DNA of 64,000 bases from Glycocaulis sp051859565. Its GTDB lineage: Bacteria; Pseudomonadota; Alphaproteobacteria; Caulobacterales; Maricaulaceae. This document shows positions 52,580-61,367 of the stretch, in pieces (the first letter of the stretch is position 1; each line of letters begins with the position of its first letter). The position numbers were made by a program, and so were the translations under genes. The stretch is from assembly GCF_051859565.1 (NCBI RefSeq), contig NZ_JBHYFK010000002.1, forward strand, positions 1-64,000, read 5' to 3'. The notes beneath the pieces are model-generated. The model was given only the letters and a program-made list of their open reading frames with translations, had not been told where the DNA came from and did not search any database.

Positions 52580-53251
52580 ATGTCCGACATTCTCATGCCC
52601 AAGGCGACCGCCGTCTGGCTCGTCGACAATACCAGCCTGTCCTTTGAGCAGATTGCTGATTTTTGCGGTCTGCACCGTCTGGAGGTGAAGGGTATCGCCG
52701 ATGGTGACGTGGCCGCTGGTGTACGCGGGTCGGACCCGATAGCGGGTGGCCAGCTGACCTCGGAAGAAATTGCCAAGGCTGAAAGCGATCCCGCCTACCG
52801 GATGCAGGCGACGCGCCCGAAATACGCCGAGCTTCAGGAGACCGCGCGCAAGAAGGGTCCGCGCTATACGCCGCTGTCACGCCGTCAGAACCGTCCTGAC
52901 GCCATCGCCTGGCTGGTGCGCAATCACCCGGAACTGACCGACGGCCAGATCTCCAAGCTGGTTGGCACGACCAAGACGACGATCGAGGCCGTGCGCGAGC
53001 GCACGCACTGGAACTCGGCCAATATCAAGCCGACCGACCCGGTTTCGCTGGGCCTTTGCAGCCAGATCGATCTCGACGAGCAGGTGCGCAAGGCGTCCAA
53101 GCGCCGCAAGGAGATGGAAGAGGCCGGCACGGTGAAGGTCGAGGAAGATGTGCTGAAACCCGCCGAGGAAACGGCGCCCGCGTCCACAGGCCCGACCACG
53201 CTCGACGAGCTCTTCGGCAAGAGCGCCCCTCAGGATGACGACGAGGATTAG
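52580..53251 (+). CDS. trcR: Cell-cycle transcriptional regulator TrcR (DUF1013)
   Basis: This 223-residue protein is a DUF1013 member; in Caulobacter TrcR associates with RNA polymerase and acts in cell-cycle gene expression. The family body is complete: MSDILMPKATAVWLVDNTSL, SFEQIADFCGLHRLEVKGIA (first helix-turn-helix-like unit), PDAIAWLVRNHPELTDGQIS and KLVGTTKTTIEAVRERTHW (second unit). The acidic tail ends QDDDED. AAGGAG lies before the ATG at 52580. Its TAG stop uses the first base of the inserted element at 53251. Confidence 0.93.
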   Translation: MSDILMPKATAVWLVDNTSLSFEQIADFCGLHRLEVKGIADGDVAAGVRGSDPIAGGQLTSEEIAKAESDPAYRMQATRPKYAELQETARKKGPRYTPLSRRQNRPDAIAWLVRNHPELTDGQISKLVGTTKTTIEAVRERTHWNSANIKPTDPVSLGLCSQIDLDEQVRKASKRRKEMEEAGTVKVEEDVLKPAEETAPASTGPTTLDELFGKSAPQDDDED

Positions 53252-53516
53252 GCTGTACCGGCGTTCCGTTTTGGAGCGTGATATGGGCGAAAATTGTTCA
53301 CTGTCAGGAGCAGGCCCGACGGAAGGGTAGGCCCCTTTCGAGGGACTGCGACGTAATAGTGGGCGATTTTCGCCATACCTCTTCGAGGCGCGGCGGATTT
53401 TCCCCCTGACAGCGTCGAGCCGTCCTTGTGGAGGGAAGCTCCACGGCGGACCCCTCTCCTTGCCAGGAACCAAATCCGCTATGCGTCACGCCCGAAACCT
53501 GAATGCCGGTGCAGCC
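53251..53516. mobile_element. Putative 266-bp MITE-like element with TA duplication, highly structured
   Basis: The ends GGCTGTACCGGC (53251-53262) and GCCGGTGCAGCC (53505-53516) are inverted repeats with one wobble. They continue inward as an imperfect helix to about 53281/53486 (GCGTGA with TCACGC). TA flanks both ends (53249-53250, 53517-53518), as left by IS630/Tc1-mariner transposition. Inside are a long helix 53282-53302 with 53358-53377, a CCCT-TTCG-AGGG hairpin (53333-53344), GCGGATTT (53393-53400) with AAATCCGC (53472-53479), and GTGGAG-GGAAG-CTCCAC (53428-53444). There is no coding potential. A structured RNA is the alternative reading. Confidence 0.6.
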
Positions 53517-54334
53517 TAGTCCTCGTAATCCTCGCGCTTCATTACATAGTTGAGCGCGAGGCGGCCCCCGTCGGCATAGATGCAGGTGCCGGTGATATAG
53601 CTGGACTCTTTCGAGGCCAGAAACCACGCAATCGAGGCTATCTCGTCCGGATCGGCGATCCGGGCAAGCGGGGTGCGCGACAGCACCATGTCCATGGCCG
53701 CCTTGTCCTCATTTACCGATTTGAGCATGTCGGTATTGACCGAACCGGGGCCGATGGCGTTCACGCGGATGCCATAGGGTGCCAGCGACAGCGCCATGGC
53801 TTTGGTCATCTGGTTCAGTGCGCCCTTTGATGTGGAATAGGCAAGCTGGTCGGCAATCGAGACGACGGCGTTGATCGAACTCATATTCACGATCGCATAG
53901 CGGCGCCGGGCATCCTCGGCGCGCGTGTCCTCCTCCTCGATCTGGCGGGTCATCTGGCGTGCAGCAGAGCGCGCCACCAGGAAGGCGCCGCGCAGATTGA
54001 CACCCAGAACCTTGTCGAAATCGGCCAGCTCCAGCGAGAGTATGTCTCCTCTGGCGAGTATGGCGGCATTGTTGACGAGAATGTCCAGCTGGCCGAAGGC
54101 CGACAGGGTCTCGGCCATCAGGTTGGCGACGGACAGCTTGTCGGAAACGTCACAGCTCACAAACAGGGCGCGGCCCTTGGCTGCGGCAAGGTCATTGGCG
54201 AGCGCCTCGCCCGAGGCCTTGTCGGTGTCGGCGATAACCACCCTTACGCCTTCGTCGGCCAGCCGGCGTGCGCAGGCAGCGCCAATGCCGGTCGCTCCCC
54301 CGGTAATGATGGCAACGCGTTCCGAACCGGCCAT
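53516..54334 (-). CDS. SDR family oxidoreductase
   Basis: This 272-residue classical short-chain dehydrogenase has the cofactor motif AIITGGATGIGAACARRLAD, the NNAAIL strand (DILVNNAAILARGD), active Ser/Tyr/Lys in NMSSINAVVSIADQLAYSTSKGAL, and the PG motif AIGPGSVNTDM. The substrate is unknown. GGGGAGT precedes the ATG. Its TAG stop is completed by the last base of the adjoining MITE-like element; without that insert the frame would end at TAA in the same place. Confidence 0.92.
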   Translation of the reverse strand: MAGSERVAIITGGATGIGAACARRLADEGVRVVIADTDKASGEALANDLAAAKGRALFVSCDVSDKLSVANLMAETLSAFGQLDILVNNAAILARGDILSLELADFDKVLGVNLRGAFLVARSAARQMTRQIEEEDTRAEDARRRYAIVNMSSINAVVSIADQLAYSTSKGALNQMTKAMALSLAPYGIRVNAIGPGSVNTDMLKSVNEDKAAMDMVLSRTPLARIADPDEIASIAWFLASKESSYITGTCIYADGGRLALNYVMKREDYED

Positions 54335-54370
54335 GCGGTGTACTCCCCGTATCAGGATAGGTGAGGTGCG

Positions 54371-55255
54371 CTACTCGCCGCGTGCGGCGCTCACGCGGGC
54401 ATAATCGCCGGCAATCGTGGTGTTGTCCGGCTCCAGCTCGTAAGCGCGGGCAAACAGGGGATAGGCCTCCTCATCCTCACCGATCTGCTCAAGGGCTGCG
54501 GCGAGGGAGTGGATGATGGCGCCAGAGTCCGGTTCAGCCTCGACGGCGGCATAGCATATGTCCATGCCTTCGCTTGCCCGTTCGGCCTTTACCAGCGCCC
54601 AGCACAGTGCGTTGAGCGCCGATCCGTCATCGGGGGCAATCGCTACCGCTTCGCGCCCATCTTCGACCGCCCGGTCCATGAGTTCCAGCTCGATAAAGGC
54701 GGCAGAGCGGCCGATCCAGCCGCCGGGCGAGTCCGGGGCCAGACGTATCGCATTGTCATAGGCGGCTATCGCTTCGGTGCCGCGGTCCAGCTCCATATAG
54801 GTGCCGCCCAGAAGGATGTGGACGAAATCGTCATGCGGCATGCCGCGCTCCGCAATCAGCAGGTCTTCCAGTGCTTCCTGCGCGCGGTCGAGCTGCAGCA
54901 GGGCGACGGCGCGATTGCGCCGCACGATGGGAATATCGGTATTGCCGCCATTGTCGCGCAGAAGTGCGATCACCTGATTATAGGTGAACAGTGCAGCTTC
55001 GCTCTCGCCAAGCGCTAGCTGGCTTGCCCCCAGGCGCACACGCAGCTCGGCCTCGGTCTGCCAGGGGTGAAGCCGGGCTGACAGGCATGCGCGTAGCGCC
55101 GCTACAGCGGCCTCCGCGTCGCCGGAGGCCATGGCCTCGTTGGCGTCAGGGCAGGGGTTGGAGCCTTGCTGGCCGGCAGGTGCGGGCTGGCCATGGGCGT
55201 GGCCAGCCAGAGCCATGAGGGCGATCAGGCAAAATGCGCGGCATAGGTTCAGCAT
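54371..55255 (-). CDS. Exported TPR protein
   Basis: From the ATG at 55255 the protein has 294 residues with a signal peptide (MLNLCRAFCLIALMALAGHA, HGQ). TPR units follow from about residue 90: GESEAALFTYNQVIALLRDN, DRAQEALEDLLIAERGMPHD, GTEAIAAYDNAIRLAPDSPG, and EEAYPLFARAYELEPDN. It is a likely periplasmic scaffold. It lies 36 bp downstream of the SDR gene start on the same strand. No enzymatic motif is seen. Confidence 0.82.
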   Translation of the reverse strand: MLNLCRAFCLIALMALAGHAHGQPAPAGQQGSNPCPDANEAMASGDAEAAVAALRACLSARLHPWQTEAELRVRLGASQLALGESEAALFTYNQVIALLRDNGGNTDIPIVRRNRAVALLQLDRAQEALEDLLIAERGMPHDDFVHILLGGTYMELDRGTEAIAAYDNAIRLAPDSPGGWIGRSAAFIELELMDRAVEDGREAVAIAPDDGSALNALCWALVKAERASEGMDICYAAVEAEPDSGAIIHSLAAALEQIGEDEEAYPLFARAYELEPDNTTIAGDYARVSAARGE

Positions 55256-55346
55256 GGCGGGGCATCCCGGCAAATTCTGGTGTCTGAGCCTGGCATGATA
55301 GGCATGCGAGCCCGGCCCGGTCCATTGGTGCGGGCAGGAGATGCCA

Positions 55347-55748
55347 TCAGTCCATATGCTCCATGGGCAGGGCGCCCGCGTTGAACACCCATGAATGCTT
55401 GCGCTCTTCATATACCGACAGGGCGGGGGGCGGGAAGCCGGGATCAGCAAACATGCCTGCGGCGACAGCGACAAAATCCGGCGCACCGGCGAGCTCCCAG
55501 AAGACGGTGGATGCACACACCGGGCAGGAATGAAAGCGCGTTGACTGGCCGCTATCGCCCCGACGGCTCCATTGGCGCGTCTCGCCACTTAGCGTCAGGT
55601 GTTCGCGATGGAAGCGGGCCTGCACGGCGTAGACGCTGCCGGTGCGCTTCTGGCACTCAAGGCAGTGGCAGATGGCTACGCGGACCGGCTCGCTCGCGCA
55701 CTGCACCTGCAATTGCCCGCAACTGCATGAGGCCGTGCGGTGGGTCAT
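55347..55748 (-). CDS. GFA family (glutathione-dependent formaldehyde-activating-like) zinc protein
   Basis: This 133-residue protein has the GFA/Mss4-like zinc cysteines: ASCSCGQLQVQC, ICHCLECQKRTGSVYAVQAR, and FHSCPVCASTVFWELAGAP. Only a few family members are proven to act on glutathione-formaldehyde adducts, so the reaction is not assured. The ATG at 55748 starts the conserved part; earlier in-frame starts run through the terminator upstream. Confidence 0.9.
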   Translation of the reverse strand: MTHRTASCSCGQLQVQCASEPVRVAICHCLECQKRTGSVYAVQARFHREHLTLSGETRQWSRRGDSGQSTRFHSCPVCASTVFWELAGAPDFVAVAAGMFADPGFPPPALSVYEERKHSWVFNAGALPMEHMD

Positions 55749-55805
55749 CTCTGCTTCCTCTGCGTTCAATCGGGTATGCCAGCAGGTGGCCCTGCCCGTA
55801 TCACG

Positions 55806-55836
55806 AAAAAGGGCGGACCATTCATGGTCCGCCCTT
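55806..55836 (-). terminator. Rho-independent terminator after the DUF465 gene
   Basis: AAGGGCGGACCAT and ATGGTCCGCCCTT pair over 12-13 bp; on the minus strand the stem is followed by TTTTTC. It ends the small DUF465 transcript. Confidence 0.88.
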
Positions 55837-55866
55837 CGGTCATGTGGTGAATTGCCGCAAAATGCG

Positions 55867-56037
55867 TCAATGTCGGCGCCGGAGGCTTTCAATTTCCTCT
55901 TTCAGGCGCAATTTCTGTTTCTTGAGGTCTGCGAGTTGCAGCGTATCTGCGGAAGCATGTTTGAGCTCCTGCTCAATGCGATTTTCCAGTTGCGTGTGAC
56001 GTTGGTCAAGCTCACGGATACGCGCTTCAGCTGGCAT
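55867..56037 (-). CDS. DUF465 (YdcH-like) small coiled-coil protein
   Basis: This 56-residue protein, MPAEARIRELDQRHTQLENR then LADLKKQKLRLKEEIESLRR, is a typical DUF465 member with one long heptad helix. AAGGAGG six bases before the ATG at 56037 is a strong ribosome site. The function is unknown. A second DUF465 gene lies at 57378. Confidence 0.9.
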   Translation of the reverse strand: MPAEARIRELDQRHTQLENRIEQELKHASADTLQLADLKKQKLRLKEEIESLRRRH

Positions 56038-56134
56038 GTTTAGCCTCCTTCGCTGGATCAAGGATGACAAGTGAAACATCAAACACCCCCCTCTAGCAAT
56101 GGTGAAAACTGTCCGTGTTGCGGAAGGGTTTCCC

Positions 56135-56761
56135 ATGTCTGAACCCAAGTCCTTGCCGCAGCGGATGATTGTCGGGCTGTCGGGTGCGTCCGGTGTTGTC
56201 TACGGCATGCGCGCGCTCGAAGCGCTGCGTGATCTGGGCGTGGAATCCCATGTCGTGGCCAGCAAGGCCGCCGAGATGACGCTGGGCTATGAGATGGGCC
56301 TGAAGGCTGCCGACATCAAAGCGCGGGCAGACCACACCTACGCGTTTCCCGATATTGGCGCGCCGATCGCTTCAGGTTCCTTCCAGACGCTTGGCATGCT
56401 GATCGCGCCCTGTTCTGTCAGGACGATGAGCGAGATCGCCACGGGCGTGACGTCCAGCCTGCTGACCCGTGCCGCCGATGTGGTGCTCAAAGAGCGCCGC
56501 CGTCTGGTGCTGATGGTGCGTGAGACGCCTTTTCATCTGGGCCATCTGCGCACCATGACGCAGCTGACCGAGATGGGCGCGATCATCATGCCGCCCCTGC
56601 CAGCCTTCTACGCGAAGCCGGAAACCCTTGATGACATGGTGGACCAGTCAGTGGGCCGGGCGCTGGACCTGTTCGGGCTCGACTGGACACCGACCCGGCG
56701 CTGGGGCGAGGACCTCAAGGAGGGCAAGCGGCCCGGCGCAGCCCGCAAGGGCAAGAACTGA
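56135..56761 (+). CDS. ubiX: Flavin prenyltransferase UbiX
   Basis: This 208-residue enzyme prenylates FMN to make the cofactor of UbiD decarboxylase, used in ubiquinone synthesis. The FMN motif MIVGLSGASGVVYGMRALE is N-terminal; SGSFQTLGMLIAPCSVRTMS, SLLTRAADVVLKERRRLVLM, VRETPFHLGHLRTMTQL, and MPPLPAFYAKPETLDDMVDQ are all characteristic. The start at 56135 follows GAAGGG. Its stop shares one base with the next start (TGATG). ubiD is not in the window. Confidence 0.96.
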   Translation: MSEPKSLPQRMIVGLSGASGVVYGMRALEALRDLGVESHVVASKAAEMTLGYEMGLKAADIKARADHTYAFPDIGAPIASGSFQTLGMLIAPCSVRTMSEIATGVTSSLLTRAADVVLKERRRLVLMVRETPFHLGHLRTMTQLTEMGAIIMPPLPAFYAKPETLDDMVDQSVGRALDLFGLDWTPTRRWGEDLKEGKRPGAARKGKN

Positions 56762-57255
56762 TGCACGGCACGCACGGGCAAAACTTGTGGGATTTCTCCG
56801 TAGCGCTCTACGCGCACGAGCCTGTGAAGCGCGCGGCCCTAGCCCTGCAGGATGCGGGGCTGGATGTGAATATTGCCTTCTGGCTTGTCTGGAACACCGG
56901 GCGGGGGCGTGACCCGGTTCCCTCGCTGGCTGAGGCGGTGCGCATTGCCGGTGACTGGCACGCGCTGGCGGTCGGGCCCTTGCGCGGCGTGCGTGATGGG
57001 CTCAAGGCGCCGCGTCCGCCGGTCCCGGCAGAGGCTGCACAGGCTTTGCGTCAATCGGTTCTCGGCGCAGAGCTGGCCGCAGAACACATCGCCCAGACCA
57101 TGCTGGAGCGCGTTGAGGCACCAGAGCTGGCCGCGTCACAGGGATGGTCGGGGAGGGCGCTGGCGGCTCTGGAGCAATATGCCGCATACAAAGGCGTCAA
57201 CGCGCCCGCCGCGCGCTTCAAAGAAGCCGTTTTCTCCGCGCTCGAAAAAGGGTAA
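56761..57255 (+). CDS. TIGR02444 (DUF2390) family protein
   Basis: This 164-residue helical protein has the family opening LWDFSVALYAHEPVKRAALA, then LQDAGLDVNIAFWLVWNTGR. The remaining two-thirds are Ala/Glu/Leu-rich helices. The function is unknown. It is translationally coupled to ubiX by the TGATG junction, and the association with ubiX may hint at a shared quinone role, which is only an inference. Confidence 0.82.
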   Translation: MHGTHGQNLWDFSVALYAHEPVKRAALALQDAGLDVNIAFWLVWNTGRGRDPVPSLAEAVRIAGDWHALAVGPLRGVRDGLKAPRPPVPAEAAQALRQSVLGAELAAEHIAQTMLERVEAPELAASQGWSGRALAALEQYAAYKGVNAPAARFKEAVFSALEKG

Positions 57256-57377
57256 TGTCCGCGCCTCGTGCTCCGGAGGCCATGCCGGACGGGCGTGGGT
57301 CATATCCAAGTATTTGCAATCACAGCCTGCCCGGCCGGGCTGGCCGGTTGCAACCAATGACAGGTGTCTGGCTGAGA

Positions 57378-57587
57378 ATGTTCGGTGATCTGGACGAAGA
57401 TGCGCTGATTGCCAAGCTGGCCGAGCTGCGCCGTGAACACCGCGCGCTGGACGCAGAGGTGCGCGCAGCACAGGATTGCGGCGTTGTTGACCAGCTCAAG
57501 CTGGTCCGGCTGAAGCGCCGCAAGCTGATGCTCAAGGACATGATCTTTGCGCTGGAAGATCAGCTCAATCCCGACATTATCGCCTGA
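57378..57587 (+). CDS. DUF465 small coiled-coil protein, second copy
   Basis: This 69-residue protein, MFGDLDEDALIAKLAELRRE then LVRLKRRKLMLKDMIFALED and QLNPDIIA, is a DUF465 member ending with the LxPDIIA tail of one subgroup. The start is either the ATG at 57378 or, seven codons upstream, the ATG at 57357; neither has a strong ribosome site. It differs from the 55867 copy in its longer acidic N-terminus. Confidence 0.85.
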   Translation: MFGDLDEDALIAKLAELRREHRALDAEVRAAQDCGVVDQLKLVRLKRRKLMLKDMIFALEDQLNPDIIA

Positions 57588-57671
57588 TGCCTTCTGCGGC
57601 CTGAAGCTCGACGTAAGAGCTTTGCCGCTTTAGCTTTCCTGCAACGACAAGATTGCAGGGAGGCTAACCCG

Positions 57672-59733
57672 ATGACTTTGCGTCTCAGACACCGGCTGGC
57701 GGCGGCCATGCTCGCCAGCGCGTTTATTGCTGTACCGGCTGTTATGGCGCCAGCGCTGGCCCAGGAACAGGCCGAGGCCAGAAGCGTTTCCATCAACGAT
57801 CTGTTCCAGCTGCGCCAGGCGGGGCAGGTGCTGATCGCCCCCGCCACCGGACAGCTTGCCTTCACCGTGTCGGTGCCGCGCGATATTCGCGCCGGCGACA
57901 GTGATGGCGCCCCGTCCCTGCATCTTTATGCCGCCGATGCACCCGGCGCACTGCGCGCGCTGGTTTCCGGAGACAATACGATCAGCGCTGTAGCGCTGCA
58001 TCCCGATGGCGAGAGCGTCACTTTTCTGGCGCGCCGCGAGGGCGATGAGCGCCCTGCGCTCTACCGGGTCGCGTTGTCGGGCGGAGCGCCGGAGCGCCTC
58101 TATCACCCGGATACGGGCGTGCAGGGCTATCTTCTGTCGGCGGACGGTCGCTGGGTCTATTTCATTGGCCGCGACCCGAACCTGCCGGACACCAGCGCGC
58201 TGCGCGAGCGCGGCTTCCGGGCGAATGTCTACGAGGAAAACCAGCCATTTTCCTACGTCTGGCGGGCAGGGCTGGGCGATAATGAGCGCGCGGCCGAGCC
58301 GCTGGCTCTGGCCGGCCATTCAGCTGAGCGCAGACGGATCAACCCTTGCGGTGACGCTCGCCCCTACGCCATCAGTGGACGATTCCATGATGGAACAGCG
58401 CTGGTCATTCGTGGACACACACAGCGGAGATGTGATCAGCACGGTTGAAACGCCGGGCAAGATCGATACCGGCCGCTTCTCGCCGGACGGGTCGCAGTTT
58501 GCCTTCCTGGCGGCGATCAACCGCTCTGACTCAACAGCCGGCACAATCCATGTCGCGGACGTGCAGAGCGGCGAATACATCCAGATCGCCCCTGACACCG
58601 AACAGCATATCCGCACCTTTGAATGGCATGACGGGCAGATCCTCGCCCTGGCCCATGTGCGTCAGGACAGTGCCTGGGTTGTGTACACGCCCGAAGGCGA
58701 GGAAGTGTCACGCGAAGCCCATGGCGGCTATGTCGCCCACTCGCTGAGCCTTGATGGTGATAGCGGGCAAATCGCCTTCGTGGCCGATAGCCCCTCCCAT
58801 CCGCGTGACGTGTATGTGGCCCGCCCGGGTGAAGCCCCGGCGCGCTGGGCCGACCTCAATCCCTGGCTGGCAAACCGCACACTCGGCGAGCAGCGCGTGG
58901 TGCGCTGGACGGCGCGTGACGGCGTCGAGGTGGAAGGCGTGCTCATCACCCCGCGAGGCGAGACGCCTGAAAATGGCTGGCCGATGATCGCCGTGGTCCA
59001 TGGCGGGCCGGAAGCGCACGACCATAATGGCTGGCTGACCGGCTATTCACGGCCCGGCCAGATCGGGGCGGGCGAAGGCTTCGCCGTCTTCTATCCCAAT
59101 TATCGCGGCTCCACCGGGCGCGGCTTTGCCTTTATCGAGCTTGATCACCTCAACCCTCCCGGCGAGGAGTTCGAGGATATTGTTGACGGCGTCGGCTATC
59201 TCGCCAATCAGGGCGTGATCGATCCGGCGCGCGTCGGCATTACCGGCGGCTCCTATGGCGGGTTTGCGTCCGCCTGGGGCGCAACGGTGGCGAGCGAGCA
59301 CTTTGCCGCTTCGGTTCCGTTCGTGGCGCTGACTGATCTCGTTTCCTTCATGGGCAATACCGACATCCCGGTCGAAATGGTCGATGTCCATTTCATCCAT
59401 TATCCGTGGGAGAACTGGGAGTGGTATTTCGAGCATTCCCCGATCATGCATGCGCACGGCTCGACCACGCCGACCCTGGTCATGCATGGCGAGGTGGATA
59501 CGCGCGTGGCCCCGTCGCAGGGCTATATCCTCTACCGTTATCTCAAGCTGGCGGGCGAGGCGCCGGTGCGCCTTGTCACCTATCCGGGCGAGGGCCATGG
59601 CCTGCGCAATGCGGCGGCCCAGTTTGATTATGCCCACCGGCTGATGGGCTGGATGCGCCACTATCTGCAGGGGCCGGGCGGGGAAATCCCGTCTTCGGAG
59701 CTCGACTACGACGCGCTTCTGGCCGCCGACTAG
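57672..59733 (+). pseudogene. Exported S9 prolyl-oligopeptidase family peptidase, frameshifted
   Basis: The first part (57672 to about 58318) begins with a signal peptide (MTLRLRHRLAAAMLASAFIA) and propeller-like repeats. The second part continues from about 58318 in the next frame as IQLSADGSTLAVTLAPTPSV to the stop at 59733. The join needs one extra base or two missing bases near 58311-58321. The catalytic parts are intact: GGSYGGFASAWGATV, HGEVDTRVAPSQGY and PGEGHGLRNAAAQ. It may be a sequencing error rather than a real mutation. An RBS, GGGAGG, precedes the ATG. Confidence 0.85.
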
Positions 59734-59750
59734 TAGAGCGGCCAGTATTT

Positions 59751-59794
59751 CCTGCCGCCGCGCGTCTCCGAACGGGCGGTGGCAGGCATTTTCA
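59751..59794 (+). terminator. Likely terminator hairpin after the S9 gene
   Basis: CCTGCCGCCGC (59751-59761) pairs with GCGGTGGCAGG (59776-59786) over 11 bp with one G-U, loop of 14, followed by CATTTTC. Confidence 0.5.
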
Positions 59795-59815
59795 TAATCA
59801 TAAGGGGACTGGAAC

Positions 59816-60592
59816 ATGACCGAGACGGATTTGCGCGTGGACGGCAAGGTGGCGCTGATTGCGGGTGCCAGCCGGGGTATTGGCGAGGCAGCGGCCAAGC
59901 GTCTGGCGCGCAATGGCGCCATCGTGATCGCGGCCAGCCGCAAGATTGAAGACTGCGAGCGCGTGGCCGCTGAAATCCGCGAAGCCGGCGGCAAGGCGCG
60001 CGCCATGACTCTGCATCTGGGCAGCGCGCAGGACCGTGATGCGGCGCTGGAAGCCATCCGCAAGGAAGAAGGCCGGCTCGATATTCTGGTCAATAATGGC
60101 GCGACCAGCCCCTATTTCGGCCCCGTCGAAGACACGCCCGAAGACGCGTTCGACAAGACATTCGACGTCAATGTGAAGGGGCCGTTCTTCCTCTCGACCG
60201 GCGCGATCCACATGATGAAGGAGACGGGCGGCGGCTCGATCGTCAATGTCGCTTCGGTCAATGGTTTGCGCCCCGGATTCTTTCAGGGCGTCTACTCGAT
60301 CACCAAGGCCTCGGTGATCTCGATGACGCAGGTGCTGGCGCAGGAGGCGGGCGGCCACAAGGTGCGCGTCAACGCGCTCTGCCCGGGCCTGACCGAGACC
60401 AAGCTTGCCAGCGCGCTGACCTCCAATCCCGGCCTTGATGACATGATGAAGCGCAATTTCTCGCTCCAGCGTGTCGGTCAGCCCGAAGACATGGCCGCCG
60501 CCATCCATTTCCTCGCCAGCGACGCCTCCAGCTACATGACTGGCCAGTGCCTTGTCATCGATGGCGGCATCATGGCGCGGGGGCCGTTATAG
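59816..60592 (+). CDS. SDR family oxidoreductase
   Basis: This 258-residue classical SDR has ALIAGASRGIGEAAAKRLAR, ILVNNGATSPYFGPVEDT, the catalytic Ser/Tyr/Lys in VNVASVNGLRPGFFQGVYSI followed by TKASVISMTQV, and the closing MTGQCLVIDGGIM. AAGGGGACTGGAAC precedes the ATG. Similar genes are often labelled 3-oxoacyl-ACP reductase-like, but the substrate here is unknown. It stands between the S9 pseudogene and kynB with a repeat after it. Confidence 0.9.
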   Translation: MTETDLRVDGKVALIAGASRGIGEAAAKRLARNGAIVIAASRKIEDCERVAAEIREAGGKARAMTLHLGSAQDRDAALEAIRKEEGRLDILVNNGATSPYFGPVEDTPEDAFDKTFDVNVKGPFFLSTGAIHMMKETGGGSIVNVASVNGLRPGFFQGVYSITKASVISMTQVLAQEAGGHKVRVNALCPGLTETKLASALTSNPGLDDMMKRNFSLQRVGQPEDMAAAIHFLASDASSYMTGQCLVIDGGIMARGPL

Positions 60593-60618
60593 GCGGCTAT
60601 CATGGCCTTGCCCTGAAA

Positions 60619-60646
60619 CCCCGGAACCGCGCAGCGGTATCCGGGG
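60619..60646. repeat. REP-like palindrome, relative of the one at 49573
   Basis: CCCCGGAACCGC-gca-GCGGTATCCGGGG forms a 12-bp arm hairpin preceded by TGAAA. In reverse complement it matches the 49573-49602 palindrome, including the TTTCA flank. Confidence 0.8.
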
Positions 60647-60722
60647 ACTGGTCCCGCTTCTCCTGCCCGAGATCCCGGCTCTCACTGACGTTCGGCCGGG
60701 AGTTCACGTATGGTGAGCTTTC

Positions 60723-61367
60723 ATGACCCGCATCATCGACATCTCCCCTGCCATCCGTCCCGGCCTGCCGGTCTGGCCGGGTGATACGCCGGTTCAGTTC
60801 GAGCGGACCTGGGACATGGGGCAGGGCTCGCCGGTCAATGTCTCGAAGCTGACCATCTCCACCCATACCGGCGCGCATGCCGATGCCCCGCTGCATTATG
60901 ATGCGAAGGGCGCGGACATGGCCGGTGTCGCGCTGCAGCCGTATCTGGGTGAATGCGCGGTGATCCACTGCCTTGGCGAATGGCCGGTCGTGACGCGCTT
61001 TGCCGTTGAGCTGCAGATCAGCCGGATATGCGCAGAGAAGGTCCCTGAGCGCGTCCTGATCCGCACCTGGCGGCAGGCACCGCGCGATGAATGGGAAAGC
61101 GAGTTCACGGCCATCTCTCCTGACGCCATTGATTATCTTGCCTCTGTCGGCGTGGTGCTCATCGGGGTGGATACGCCCTCGGTGGACCCTGAAACCTCCA
61201 AGACCATGGATGCGCACAAGCGCGTGGCGGCGCATGACATGCGCATTCTTGAAGGGCTGGTGCTGGATGATGTCGCCGAGGGACGCTACGAGCTGATAGC
61301 CCTGCCGCTGAAGCTCGCCGGGCTGGATGCTGCGCCGGTGCGCGCGGTCTTGAGGGAATTGAGCTGA
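60723..61367 (+). CDS. kynB: Kynurenine formamidase
   Basis: This 214-residue cyclase-family hydrolase removes formate from N-formylkynurenine in tryptophan breakdown. The metal motif STHTGAHADAPLHY (His-x3-His-x-Asp) is at about 48-60; PVWPGDTPVQFERTWDMGQG and VVLIGVDTPSVDPETSKTMD are typical of KynB. Its stop shares one base with the kynU start (TGATG). kynA (tryptophan dioxygenase) is not in the window. Confidence 0.94.
   Translation: MTRIIDISPAIRPGLPVWPGDTPVQFERTWDMGQGSPVNVSKLTISTHTGAHADAPLHYDAKGADMAGVALQPYLGECAVIHCLGEWPVVTRFAVELQISRICAEKVPERVLIRTWRQAPRDEWESEFTAISPDAIDYLASVGVVLIGVDTPSVDPETSKTMDAHKRVAAHDMRILEGLVLDDVAEGRYELIALPLKLAGLDAAPVRAVLRELS

Noticed and set aside
52877..53473. Open frames through the 53251-53516 interval
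   Set aside because: They cross the inverted-repeat element and run into trcR antisense; composition is Arg/Pro-rich with no family likeness, so the region is treated as non-coding.
53251..53516. SRP RNA, RNase P RNA or tmRNA
   Set aside because: I looked for the SRP tetraloop motif, the RNase P GAGGAAAGTCC core and a tmRNA tag or tRNA-like end; none is present. 6S RNA could not be excluded by eye but its central bubble is not evident.
57672..59733. Programmed ribosomal frameshift
   Set aside because: No slippery heptamer or downstream pseudoknot is visible at the break, and this peptidase family is not known to use frameshifting.
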